From: Chloroflexota bacterium
Lineage (GTDB): Bacteria > Chloroflexota > Anaerolineae > Anaerolineales > Anaerolineaceae
Length of the DNA: 6,691 bases
Assembly (NCBI GenBank): GCA_029777225.1
Contig: JAKOSR010000141.1
Coordinates: forward strand, 1-6,691
Direction of reading: 5' to 3'
How positions within the stretch are numbered: the stretch's first letter is position 1; the number at the start of each line of letters is the position of its first letter. This document shows, in pieces, positions 1 to 5,725 of the stretch. The translations under genes were made by a program, and so were the position numbers. A model generated the notes under the pieces. It did not search any database. It was not told the DNA's origin and saw only the letters and a program-made list of their open reading frames with translations.

Positions 1-3
1 AAC

Positions 4-9
4 AGGAGG
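4..9 (+). promoter_or_regulatory. Ribosome binding site of the first secreted protein
   Basis: This is a full AGGAGG six bases before the ATG at 16. It supports that start and shows that the gene is complete at its 5' end even though its promoter lies outside the window. Confidence 0.85.
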
Positions 10-15
10 CTAATC

Positions 16-1458
16 ATGAATCGTCGTCGTATTCTTACTTTTGTTACCCTCGCCCTCGTGATGGCACTGTGCTCGGGTGCCATCAGCACGGCGAACGCCG
101 ACCAGTCACGCCAGGATGTCCCACAAGCAGGCGGACCACAGGTGGTGAGCTACCAGGGGCAGGTAGTCGTCAATGGCGTGCCATTCACCGGTACGGGCTA
201 TTTCAAATTTGCGCTGACCGATGGTGCCACAACTTTTTGGACCAATGACGGCACAGCCAGCGGCCAGCCGGCAACCGCGGTCGCTCTGTCTATAAGCAAT
301 GGGCTATTCAATGTGCTTTTGGGTGATACTTCGATCACCCATATGGTAACCCTCCCAGCCACCGCATTCAGCGGCACCAGTCGTTCCCTGCGCGTGTGGT
401 TCAGTACCAACAATAGCACCTTCACGCAGCTTACCCCGGATCAACGCGTGGCCTCCGTGCCGTACGCCTTACAGGCGGAGGACTCCAACACGCTGGATGG
501 CATTCATGCTGGCAGCTTTGCCACCAGCACGCATGACCACTGGGGGCAAACATGGACAGGTAGCGGTACAGGGCTTACTCTGACGGGTGGGACCATAGGG
601 CTTTCGGGATCCGGCTCGTCTGTTGGCGTTAATGGAATAAGCGACACCACTTCAGGAAAAGGCGTGTACGGTGGATCGACATTGGCCAGCGGACTTGGAT
701 TTGGCGTCTATGGACAGGCGGCTTCTTCATCGGGATATGCTGGATATTTTAGGAATGGATCAACTTCCGGGAATGCAACTGCGGTTTACGCCTACACGGC
801 CTCCACTTCTGGATTAGCGGGATATTTCCATTCTGACGCCAATACGACGACTGCAAGCACAGCCGGTGTATACGCGCGTGACGATTCTGATGGCACCTCA
901 AACAGAGGATATGGGCTGGCAGGCCATGCCTATTTTACCGGGACTGGGGTAGGGGCCTGGAGTTATGGTGGACGCTTGTTTGAAGGCTTCAGTGGTGACT
1001 TTCCAGGGGGCACACTGGAGTTTTACGTGGATCTTGCGGGTAATGTCTACGCAAACGGAACCTACGGGGTCTTTTCCACGAGCCGATTGGATGGTACCAC
1101 ACACGCAACCATTGGCCTGCAGGCTACCGAAGAATGGCTGGAAGATTTCGGTCGGGCGACCCTGGAGAACGGTGCGGTCATGGTCGTCATCTCCCCGGAC
1201 TTTGCCGGTCTGGCTAATCTGGCCGCGGAGTACCATGTATTCCTAACCCCGGAAGGCGATAGCCAGGGGCTCTACGTTACAAACCTGACAGCCACGACCT
1301 TCGAAGTGCGGGAGCAAGACGGGGGAAAGTCCAACATACCCTTCAGCTACCGCATTGTAGCCAAGCCCATTGACGCCGAAAGCGTGCGTCTGCCTGCCGT
1401 GGACGTCGCGACACGGGTTGGGCAGACACCTGAAAGACCCGCGGAAGGTGAGCCATGA
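16..1458 (+). CDS. Secreted repeat-containing surface protein of unknown function
   Basis: A 480-aa exported protein whose function I cannot name. The start is supported by a perfect AGGAGG at 4-9, six bases before the ATG. Residues 1-28 form a signal peptide: RRR at 3-5, a hydrophobic stretch about 6-22, and ANA before a probable cleavage after residue 28. The Cys at 19 has Leu before it, so it is not a lipobox. Residues about 42-150 (SYQGQVVVNG to VPYAL) resemble an N-terminal beta domain recurring in bacterial surface proteins. It is followed by LDGIHAGSFA (160-169) and HDHWGQTWTG (173-182), a junction I recall from Chloroflexota secreted proteins. Residues about 183-350 are Gly/Ser/Thr-rich with degenerate GVYG...GYAGYF units, like phage-fibre or adhesin stalks. 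Residues about 372-450 form a compact C-terminal domain (EDFGRATLENG, YHVFLTPEGD, FSYRIVAK). It probably acts at or outside the cell surface. The next gene overlaps it by four bases. Confidence 0.85.
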   Translation: MNRRRILTFVTLALVMALCSGAISTANADQSRQDVPQAGGPQVVSYQGQVVVNGVPFTGTGYFKFALTDGATTFWTNDGTASGQPATAVALSISNGLFNVLLGDTSITHMVTLPATAFSGTSRSLRVWFSTNNSTFTQLTPDQRVASVPYALQAEDSNTLDGIHAGSFATSTHDHWGQTWTGSGTGLTLTGGTIGLSGSGSSVGVNGISDTTSGKGVYGGSTLASGLGFGVYGQAASSSGYAGYFRNGSTSGNATAVYAYTASTSGLAGYFHSDANTTTASTAGVYARDDSDGTSNRGYGLAGHAYFTGTGVGAWSYGGRLFEGFSGDFPGGTLEFYVDLAGNVYANGTYGVFSTSRLDGTTHATIGLQATEEWLEDFGRATLENGAVMVVISPDFAGLANLAAEYHVFLTPEGDSQGLYVTNLTATTFEVREQDGGKSNIPFSYRIVAKPIDAESVRLPAVDVATRVGQTPERPAEGEP

Positions 1459-1751
1459 AACCTCTAAAGATGGGCTTAGGAGCCTGGCAAAAAGCGCTGA
1501 TGCTCCTCCTGCTGACAATGGGATTGCTGGGATTAGCTGGGGTTGTTCTGGCGGCGGAAGGTGTTTCAATCGACTGGCGGGTTATCGCCGCAGGTGGGGA
1601 CAGGGCTGTAGGGGGTGAGGTGGTGTTGAATGGGACCATTGGCCAGCCCATCATCGGCGTGTCCTACGGTTCTGGCCTTAGCTTGCGAGCTGGTTATTGG
1701 GGAGGCTTGCCCGCGATGTACAAGGTGTTCTTGCCGATGACGGCCAGGTAA
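1455..1751 (+). CDS. Small secreted protein with KVFLP C-terminal tail
   Basis: A 98-aa exported protein of unknown function. Its ATG overlaps the upstream TGA in ATGA, with AAGGTG at 1445-1450 as ribosome binding site, so the two genes are probably translationally coupled and co-transcribed. Residues 1-33 are a signal peptide: lysines at 3 and 5, an Ala/Leu-rich core from about 14 to 31, and VLA before a likely cleavage. The mature part is only about 65 residues. It carries an IDWRVIAAGGDRAVGGEVVL stretch, then GTIGQPIIG (about 60-68), then LRAGYWGG. I recall this 'GG...tiGQp.vG...GyWgG' pattern at the C-terminal end of many secreted proteins of Chloroflexota and planctomycetes. The final KVFLPMTAR resembles the xYLPLV tails common in Chloroflexota exported proteins. 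I infer a secreted or surface partner of the upstream protein. It could instead be a detached C-terminal module of a once longer protein. Confidence 0.8.
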   Translation: MKPLKMGLGAWQKALMLLLLTMGLLGLAGVVLAAEGVSIDWRVIAAGGDRAVGGEVVLNGTIGQPIIGVSYGSGLSLRAGYWGGLPAMYKVFLPMTAR

Positions 1752-1962
1752 CCGGAAAACAGAGAAAACAACAGCGCGAACCATATTGTTGACATGGACA
1801 GACCGAAACCCCACCTCTTTTGTTGGGGTAAATTTGGTATGGGTATGGCGCAATCCCGAGGGCTTTTTACCTCCATCCCTAAACCCGCACTCAGCGCTCT
1901 GAAATTCGACAGTTGCGGTAAAATCTTAACCGAAACAAACCGCGGACAGGGAAGGATAATCA
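1752..1962. other. Intergenic spacer between the secreted pair and ugd
   Basis: These 211 bases carry no convincing gene. They include an inverted repeat ACCCCA / TGGGGT (1808-1813 and 1824-1829, ten-base loop) that lacks a T-tract and so is not a clear terminator. A TTGACA at 1789-1794 has no matching -10 at normal spacing. A TAAAAT at 1919-1924 would place a transcription start about 30 bases before ugd but has no good -35. The ugd promoter is probably here but I cannot place it firmly. The distance suggests that ugd is a separate unit from the secreted pair. Confidence 0.5.
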
Positions 1963-3315
1963 ATGAACATACTTATCATCGGGACTGGTTATGTTGGGTT
2001 GAATACAGGGGTCGTGCTGGCTTACCTGGGCAATGAAGTAACGTGCGTGGACGTGAACGCGGAGAAAATCCGCCAGCTCAAAGCGGGTATCACACCCTTC
2101 TATGAACCGCACCTGGACGAGCTTTTGCCCCTGGTGAAGGAAAACCTGCGCTTCACTGATGATTACGCTGCGGCAGGCATCCCTGAAACGGATGTCATCT
2201 TCATCGCGGTGGGCACGCCTTCACTGCCGGATGGCAGCGCCAATCTGGAGTATGTTCGCCAGGCTAGCGAAGCCATTGCCAAACACCTGGATAGCCGCTT
2301 TACCGTTGTGGTCAATAAATCCACCGTGCCCATCGGCTCAGGCAACTGGGTGGCAGCCATCATCCGGGAAACCTATGAGAAAACGCACCAGGTCAAGTCG
2401 GATAATTTCGCGGTTGTTTCCAACCCGGAATTCCTCAAACAGGGCATGGCTTTGCATGACTCCTTTTATCCTGACCGGATTGTCATCGGTTCGGAAAACG
2501 GCAGGGGGGTTGAGCAGCTTAAGGAGCTCTTTGGTCCTCTCACGCGCCAGGATTTCGTCGCGCCCCCCGGCCTTCCCAGGCCGGCTGACGTGGGCAGCGT
2601 TCCGTTGGTCGTGTGCGATCTGACCTCCGCGGAAATGATCAAATACGCCGCCAACTCCTTCCTGGCTCTCAAGATCTCCTACATCAACGAAATCGCGCAC
2701 CTGGCGCAAAAAGTCGGCGCAGATGTCACCCAGGTAGCCCGTGGCATTGGCCTGGACAAGCGCATTGGATCGCGCTTTTTGGAGGCTGGAATCGGCTGGG
2801 GTGGTTCCTGTTTTGGCAAAGACACCGCCGCCCTGGTAGCCACCGCCCGTGAATACAAGCTGGAGATGCCCATCGTCCAGGCCGCGCGCGATGTGAACTA
2901 CCAGCAACGGGTTTGGGTGGTGGACGTCTTGCAAGACGCGCTCAAGATCCTCAAAGGCCGCCGAGTCGCCCTGTTGGGCTTTAGTTTCAAGGCTGATACG
3001 GACGACCTTCGTGACGCGCCTTCCATCGACATCGCCAGGTTGCTCTTGCAGCGCGGAGCGATGGTGCGCGCGCACGACCCGGTTGCCTTGGATAACGCCC
3101 GCCGTCAATACGCGGACTTGGGCGTCACCTTCTGCCAGGATGTGGAAGAATGCCTGGATGGCGCGGAGGCAATTGTGCTTGTGACCGGCTGGCCGATGTA
3201 CCGCGACCTGCCCTGGGAAAGCATTCCGCCGGTGCCGCTCGTGGACGGGCGCAATTTCCTCGATCGCGAAAAGCTGGAAGCCCTTGGCTTTAACCTGGTG
3301 GGCGTGGGTCGTTAA
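1963..3315 (+). CDS. ugd: UDP-glucose 6-dehydrogenase
   Basis: This cytoplasmic enzyme oxidises UDP-glucose to UDP-glucuronate with two NAD+, supplying sugar precursors for polysaccharide and envelope glycans. At 450 aa it has normal family length. The N-terminal Rossmann fold shows GTGYVG (7-12) with Asp30 at the end of the second strand for the NAD ribose. Further family motifs are VGTPS (83-87), KSTVPIGS (119-126), NPEFLKQG (154-161), and EMIKYAAN with Lys227 and Asn231. The catalytic loop is GWGGSCFGKD with the nucleophile Cys283 and with Lys286 and Asp287. The C-terminal domain has GFSFKADTDDLRDAP (339-353). A proline-rich insertion (about 197-215) before the TSAEMIKY helix matches what I recall from Chloroflexota and cyanobacterial members. 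AGGGAAGG at 1948-1955 supports the start, and a terminator follows directly. A UDP-ManNAc dehydrogenase is the main alternative; the overall pattern fits UDP-glucose better. Confidence 0.93.
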   Translation: MNILIIGTGYVGLNTGVVLAYLGNEVTCVDVNAEKIRQLKAGITPFYEPHLDELLPLVKENLRFTDDYAAAGIPETDVIFIAVGTPSLPDGSANLEYVRQASEAIAKHLDSRFTVVVNKSTVPIGSGNWVAAIIRETYEKTHQVKSDNFAVVSNPEFLKQGMALHDSFYPDRIVIGSENGRGVEQLKELFGPLTRQDFVAPPGLPRPADVGSVPLVVCDLTSAEMIKYAANSFLALKISYINEIAHLAQKVGADVTQVARGIGLDKRIGSRFLEAGIGWGGSCFGKDTAALVATAREYKLEMPIVQAARDVNYQQRVWVVDVLQDALKILKGRRVALLGFSFKADTDDLRDAPSIDIARLLLQRGAMVRAHDPVALDNARRQYADLGVTFCQDVEECLDGAEAIVLVTGWPMYRDLPWESIPPVPLVDGRNFLDREKLEALGFNLVGVGR

Positions 3316-3330
3316 ATATTTAATCAATCG

Positions 3331-3366
3331 ACAAGGCGGAGAGAAAACCTCCGCCTTGTTTTCCTT
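3331..3366 (+). terminator. Rho-independent terminator of ugd
   Basis: A perfect 11-bp stem, ACAAGGCGGAG (3331-3341) with CTCCGCCTTGT (3349-3359), encloses the seven-base loop AGAAAAC. TTTCCTT (3360-3366) follows, giving a usable if interrupted T-tract. It lies 15 bases after the ugd stop, so it should end that transcript and isolate hcp. Confidence 0.88.
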
Positions 3367-3394
3367 AAAGGCACAAGCAGCCCATACCTTCTAT

Positions 3395-3409
3395 ATTCAA
3401 TTTTTGAAT
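3395..3409. repeat. Small palindrome ATTCAA-TTT-TTGAAT upstream of hcp
   Basis: Two perfect 6-bp arms are separated by three bases. The element lies about 95 bases upstream of the hcp -10 box. It could be an operator for a dimeric regulator, but it does not match the FNR box (TTGAT-N4-ATCAA) and may be chance in AT-rich DNA. Confidence 0.35.
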
Positions 3410-3427
3410 TATGGAACTTGGTTTTTT

Positions 3428-3447
3428 GGGCGGGGTGGGGGAGAGGG
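3428..3447 (+). other. Predicted G-quadruplex motif upstream of hcp
   Basis: Four G-runs, GGG (3428-3430), GGGG (3432-3435), GGGGG (3437-3441) and GGG (3445-3447), are separated by loops C, T and AGA. This satisfies the standard G3+N1-7 rule with very short loops, which favour a stable parallel fold. It lies on the non-template strand of hcp, about 60 bases upstream of the -10 box, and is preceded by a run of six T. Folding in vivo and any role are inference. Confidence 0.6.
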
Positions 3448-3448
3448 C

Positions 3449-3480
3449 CGAAGTGGTTGGTGGGCCAGCAGCCAACTTCG
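3449..3480. repeat. Imperfect inverted repeat before the hcp promoter
   Basis: CGAAGT (3449-3454) can pair with ACTTCG (3475-3480). The pairing extends through TGG (3458-3460) with CCA (3472-3474) around a three-base bulge. There is no T-tract, so it is not a terminator. It sits between the G-rich run and the promoter and could be a regulatory site. Confidence 0.3.
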
Positions 3481-3483
3481 TGG

Positions 3484-3511
3484 TTTCAAGAATTGATAAT
3501 CCTACTATAAT
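3484..3511 (+). promoter_or_regulatory. Probable sigma-70-type promoter of hcp
   Basis: A perfect -10 TATAAT (3506-3511) lies 16 bases after a weak -35-like TTTCAA (3484-3489). Transcription would begin near 3518, giving a leader of about 36 bases before the ATG at 3554. An alternative in-frame ATG at 3515 would then lie upstream of the transcript, which argues against that longer start. I see no clear FNR, HcpR or NsrR operator overlapping it. Confidence 0.55.
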
Positions 3512-3540
3512 TGTGTGGAATTCATTATCGCTATCACGAC

Positions 3541-3545
3541 AGGAG
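3541..3545 (+). promoter_or_regulatory. Ribosome binding site that fixes the hcp start
   Basis: AGGAG sits eight bases before the ATG at 3554. It is too far (17 bases) from the ATG at 3563 and lies downstream of the ATG at 3515, so it selects 3554. Confidence 0.8.
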
Positions 3546-3553
3546 TTTTGAAT

Positions 3554-5236
3554 ATGCCAGAAATGTTTTGTTACCAGTGCCAGGAAACCCTTCAGAACAA
3601 GGGCTGCACCCGTAGGGGAGGGGTCTGTGGAAAACCCGCAGAAGTTTCCAACTTGCAGGACCTGCTAATCTATCTGCTCAAGGGCATCTCATTTTGGGGT
3701 ACCCGCGGGCGCGGGATGGGTGTGGTTGACGCGGAAACCGACCTGTTTGTCGCCCAGGCCCTGTTTGCCACCATTACGAACGCCAATTTCGACAGCCAGC
3801 GTTTTGTCGCGCTGATTGAAAAGGCCATCACCCTGCGTGACGCGCTACGCGGGCGCGCCCAGGGCCGTTGCAACGAGCTGCACAGCTCCAATTGCACTGG
3901 TAGCGGTCCGGACTGGGCCGGCTGGCACCCCGTGGATTACTCGCTGGAAACCCTGCTGGCCAAAGCCCGTGAAGTGGGCGTCATGGCCGACGAAACCCTC
4001 GACCCGAACATCCGCTCCTTGCGCGAACTGGTTATTTACGGCCTGAAGGGTATGGCCGCCTATACCGACCATGCCTATGTGGCCGGCGGACAGGACGAAA
4101 CCGTGCTCGCTTTCATGCAGGAAGCCCTGGAAGTCACCACCCACGCCAGGGCCACCCTCGAGGACATGCTCGCGCTGGTCCAAAAGACCGGTGAGTTTGG
4201 GCTCAAGTCCATGCGCCTGTTGGATTCTTCCAACACCGCCCGCTATGGCAACCCTGAACCCACCCAGGTGAACCTCGGTGTGCGCCCCGGCCCTGGCATC
4301 CTGGTCAGCGGGCACGACCTGGTGGATCTTGATGAGCTCCTCCAGCAGACCGCTGGCACCGGCGTGAACGTATACACCCATGGCGAAATGCTTCCCACCA
4401 ACGCTTATCCGGGGCTGAAGAAATACCCGCACCTGGCCGGCAACTATGGCAATGCCTGGTGGCAGCAAGCCCAGGAATTTGAAGCCTTCGGCGGCGCCAT
4501 CCTGATGACCACCAACTGCATCACCCCCGTACGTGACTCCTACCGCGGGCGCATTTTCACCACCGGCATGGCTGGCTATCCTGGCGTGCCCCACATCCAG
4601 GATCGTGAGCCCGGACAGCAGAAGGACTTTTCCGCGGTCATCGCCGCGGCCAAGGCCGGCGCTGACCCCCGCGAGCTGGAAAGTGGCACCATTCCGATCG
4701 GCTTCGCCCACGCGACGGTTCTATCCGTAGCGGACAAGGTGATTGAGGCCGTCAAGAGCGGCGCCATCAAACGCTTCGTGGTGATGGGGGGCTGCGATGG
4801 TCGCCAAAAAGAACGCGCTTACTTCACCGAGGTCGCCCGCAACCTGCCACAGGATACGGTCATCCTCACGGCCGGCTGCGCCAAGTACCGCTATAACAAG
4901 CTTAACCTGGGTGAGATTGGTGGCATCCCGCGCGTGCTCGACGCCGGTCAATGCAATGACTCTTACTCGCTCATCGTGATTGCCTCCGCGCTGGCGGAAG
5001 CGTTTGGTGTGGGCGTGAACGAACTTCCGCTTTCCTTTGACATTGCCTGGTACGAGCAAAAAGCGGTCATTGTGCTGCTGGCACTGCTCAGCCTCGGTGT
5101 AAAGAAAATCCGGCTTGGACCAACCCTGCCAGCCTTCCTCTCGCCGGACGTGGTCAACGTGCTGGTCAGCGCGTATGATCTCAAGCCCATTAGCGCACCA
5201 GTGGAAGACGTGGAATTGATGATGGCTGGCAATTAG
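3554..5236 (+). CDS. hcp: Hybrid-cluster protein (hydroxylamine / NO reductase)
   Basis: Hcp is a cytoplasmic iron-sulfur enzyme of anaerobic metabolism. It is known to reduce hydroxylamine to ammonia in vitro, and to act in NO detoxification and protein S-nitrosylation in enterobacteria. The 560-aa product (M-P-E-M-F-C) is close to the usual 550. N-terminal cluster cysteines are 6, 9, 18 and 25. All ligands of the hybrid [4Fe-2O-2S] cluster are visible: His254 (SGHD), Glu278 (HGEML), Cys322 (TTNC), Cys414 (GGCDG), Cys442 (AGCAK), Cys467 (GQCND), Glu501 and Lys503 (WYEQK). Their spacing tracks the Desulfovibrio enzyme closely. The long central helical domain is present, so this is not the short class III form. 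The N-terminal CX2CX8CX6C spacing has one residue more in the last gap than the class I pattern I recall. No hcr reductase or regulator gene adjoins. It is flanked by its own promoter and terminator, so probably monocistronic. I chose 3554 over 3515 from the ribosome binding site and the -10 position. Confidence 0.97.
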   Translation: MPEMFCYQCQETLQNKGCTRRGGVCGKPAEVSNLQDLLIYLLKGISFWGTRGRGMGVVDAETDLFVAQALFATITNANFDSQRFVALIEKAITLRDALRGRAQGRCNELHSSNCTGSGPDWAGWHPVDYSLETLLAKAREVGVMADETLDPNIRSLRELVIYGLKGMAAYTDHAYVAGGQDETVLAFMQEALEVTTHARATLEDMLALVQKTGEFGLKSMRLLDSSNTARYGNPEPTQVNLGVRPGPGILVSGHDLVDLDELLQQTAGTGVNVYTHGEMLPTNAYPGLKKYPHLAGNYGNAWWQQAQEFEAFGGAILMTTNCITPVRDSYRGRIFTTGMAGYPGVPHIQDREPGQQKDFSAVIAAAKAGADPRELESGTIPIGFAHATVLSVADKVIEAVKSGAIKRFVVMGGCDGRQKERAYFTEVARNLPQDTVILTAGCAKYRYNKLNLGEIGGIPRVLDAGQCNDSYSLIVIASALAEAFGVGVNELPLSFDIAWYEQKAVIVLLALLSLGVKKIRLGPTLPAFLSPDVVNVLVSAYDLKPISAPVEDVELMMAGN

Positions 5237-5255
5237 CCTGAAGTAAAATTGAATG

Positions 5256-5282
5256 GGAGCGCCGTAAGGCGCTCCTTTTTTT
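5256..5282 (+). terminator. Rho-independent terminator of hcp
   Basis: An 8-bp perfect stem, GGAGCGCC (5256-5263) with GGCGCTCC (5268-5275), is capped by a GTAA tetraloop of the stable GNRA type. Seven T (5276-5282) follow. It starts 19 bases after the hcp stop. Confidence 0.95.
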
Positions 5283-5348
5283 GAGAACAAGGAAAAGGAG
5301 TCCAGGTTTAAAAAAGGGGGCTTTGGCCCAGGCTTTGCGGTTCCTTAC

Positions 5349-5384
5349 TATTACTTATGAGAATAATACTTCTCGATAGTAATA
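5349..5384. repeat. 36-bp imperfect palindrome, candidate recombinase core site
   Basis: The left arm TATTACT-TAT-GAGAA (5349-5363) and right arm TTCTC-GAT-AGTAATA (5370-5384) are complementary at 12 of 15 positions; the mismatches are confined to the central TAT/GAT. The arms flank a six-base centre, TAATAC (5364-5369). Inverted 11-15-bp arms around a 6-8-bp overlap is the layout of tyrosine-recombinase core sites. With a tyrosine recombinase gene 360 bases downstream, I infer an attachment or crossover site. It has no T-tract, so it is not a terminator. Confidence 0.5.
5350..5366 (+). repeat. 17-bp direct repeat, copy 1
   Basis: ATTACTTATGAGAATAA is identical to copy 2 at 5709-5725, start to start 359 bases. 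It covers the left arm of the 36-bp palindrome plus three bases of its centre. With two mismatches the similarity extends left to TACTAT here and TATAAT in copy 2. Confidence 0.85.
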
Positions 5385-5418
5385 AAGCGATTTTTCCCCG
5401 TTGAATCACGCAGCCCAG

Positions 5419-5442
5419 CCTGGTCAGGTCTCCAGGTGGAGA
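5419..5442. repeat. Two adjacent small palindromes
   Basis: CCTG-GT-CAGG (5419-5428) is followed immediately by TCTCCA-GG-TGGAGA (5429-5442). Back-to-back perfect palindromes could be binding sites for a dimeric protein or form a small cruciform. A third one, GCGCT-GT-AGCGC, lies at 5480-5491. Function is unknown. Confidence 0.4.
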
Positions 5443-5704
5443 AACGTTCACACCATACGGGAAATCCGCTGGATTGAGCGCGCTGTAGCGCCCGCTGTTA
5501 AAAATAGACCACGAAATTGGCATGAAAATGATGTAATATAAATATCCTAAACGCGCGCAAACATCGAAAAATCGGCCAATTATTGAATTGCTCGTGGGAG
5601 TTGACCTGGGGTTTTCACACAAGGCTTGGTTTGGAACACGCGCCTCGCGCAGCGCCGCGCAAGCTGTGGCATTAATCCAAATATCAGGTATCAATCACCC
5701 CGGG

Positions 5705-5710
5705 TATAAT
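5705..5710 (+). promoter_or_regulatory. Possible -10 box of the recombinase gene
   Basis: This is a perfect TATAAT whose last two bases are shared with repeat copy 2. A start near 5717 would give a leader of about 27 bases. No good -35 is seen at 16-18 bases upstream (TATCAG at 5682-5687 is poor), so the promoter may be weak or need an activator. Confidence 0.4.
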
Positions 5711-5725
5711 TACTTATGAGAATAA
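5709..5725 (+). repeat. 17-bp direct repeat, copy 2, in the recombinase leader
   Basis: This is an exact second copy of ATTACTTATGAGAATAA, ending 18 bases before the recombinase ATG. Unlike copy 1 it has no matching right arm: where copy 1 has TTCTCGATAGTAATA, this one reads AAAACCAGGCCTGCA (5729-5743). It is therefore a half-site of the proposed core. Its last three bases are a TAA in frame with the recombinase, so translation must start downstream. Confidence 0.85.

Noticed and set aside
1808..1829. Inverted repeat ACCCCA / TGGGGT as terminator of the secreted pair
   Set aside because: The stem is short, the loop is ten bases and there is no T-tract on either strand.
2338..3327. Open minus-strand frame of 329 codons
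   Set aside because: It is antisense to ugd, which has every catalytic motif. The protein has no family motif and the frame is a by-product of codon bias.
3284..3496. Plus-strand frame of 70 codons overlapping the ugd end
   Set aside because: It crosses the ugd terminator and the G-rich run, has no ribosome binding site and encodes low-complexity sequence.
3493..3505. FNR-like half-site TTGAT upstream of the hcp -10
   Set aside because: The second half ATCAA is missing at the required four-base spacing.
3515..3553. Longer Hcp with 13 extra N-terminal residues
   Set aside because: The ATG at 3515 lies only four bases after the -10 box and before the expected transcript start, and AGGAG at 3541 points to 3554. 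Known Hcp proteins begin just before the first CxxC.
3845..4711. Open minus-strand frame of 288 codons
   Set aside because: It is antisense to the conserved core of hcp. The Gly/His/Val-rich translation is typical of a shadow of a GC-rich gene.
5349..5384. Chromosomal dif site for XerCD
   Set aside because: The arms do not match the dif consensus (such as the CATAA and TTATG blocks around the centre), and the linked gene is not in a Xer context.
5308..5694. Open minus-strand frame of 128 codons before the recombinase
   Set aside because: It uses a TTG start with no ribosome binding site at proper distance, runs through the palindrome, and the protein is unrecognisable. I kept it only as part of a speculative cassette model.
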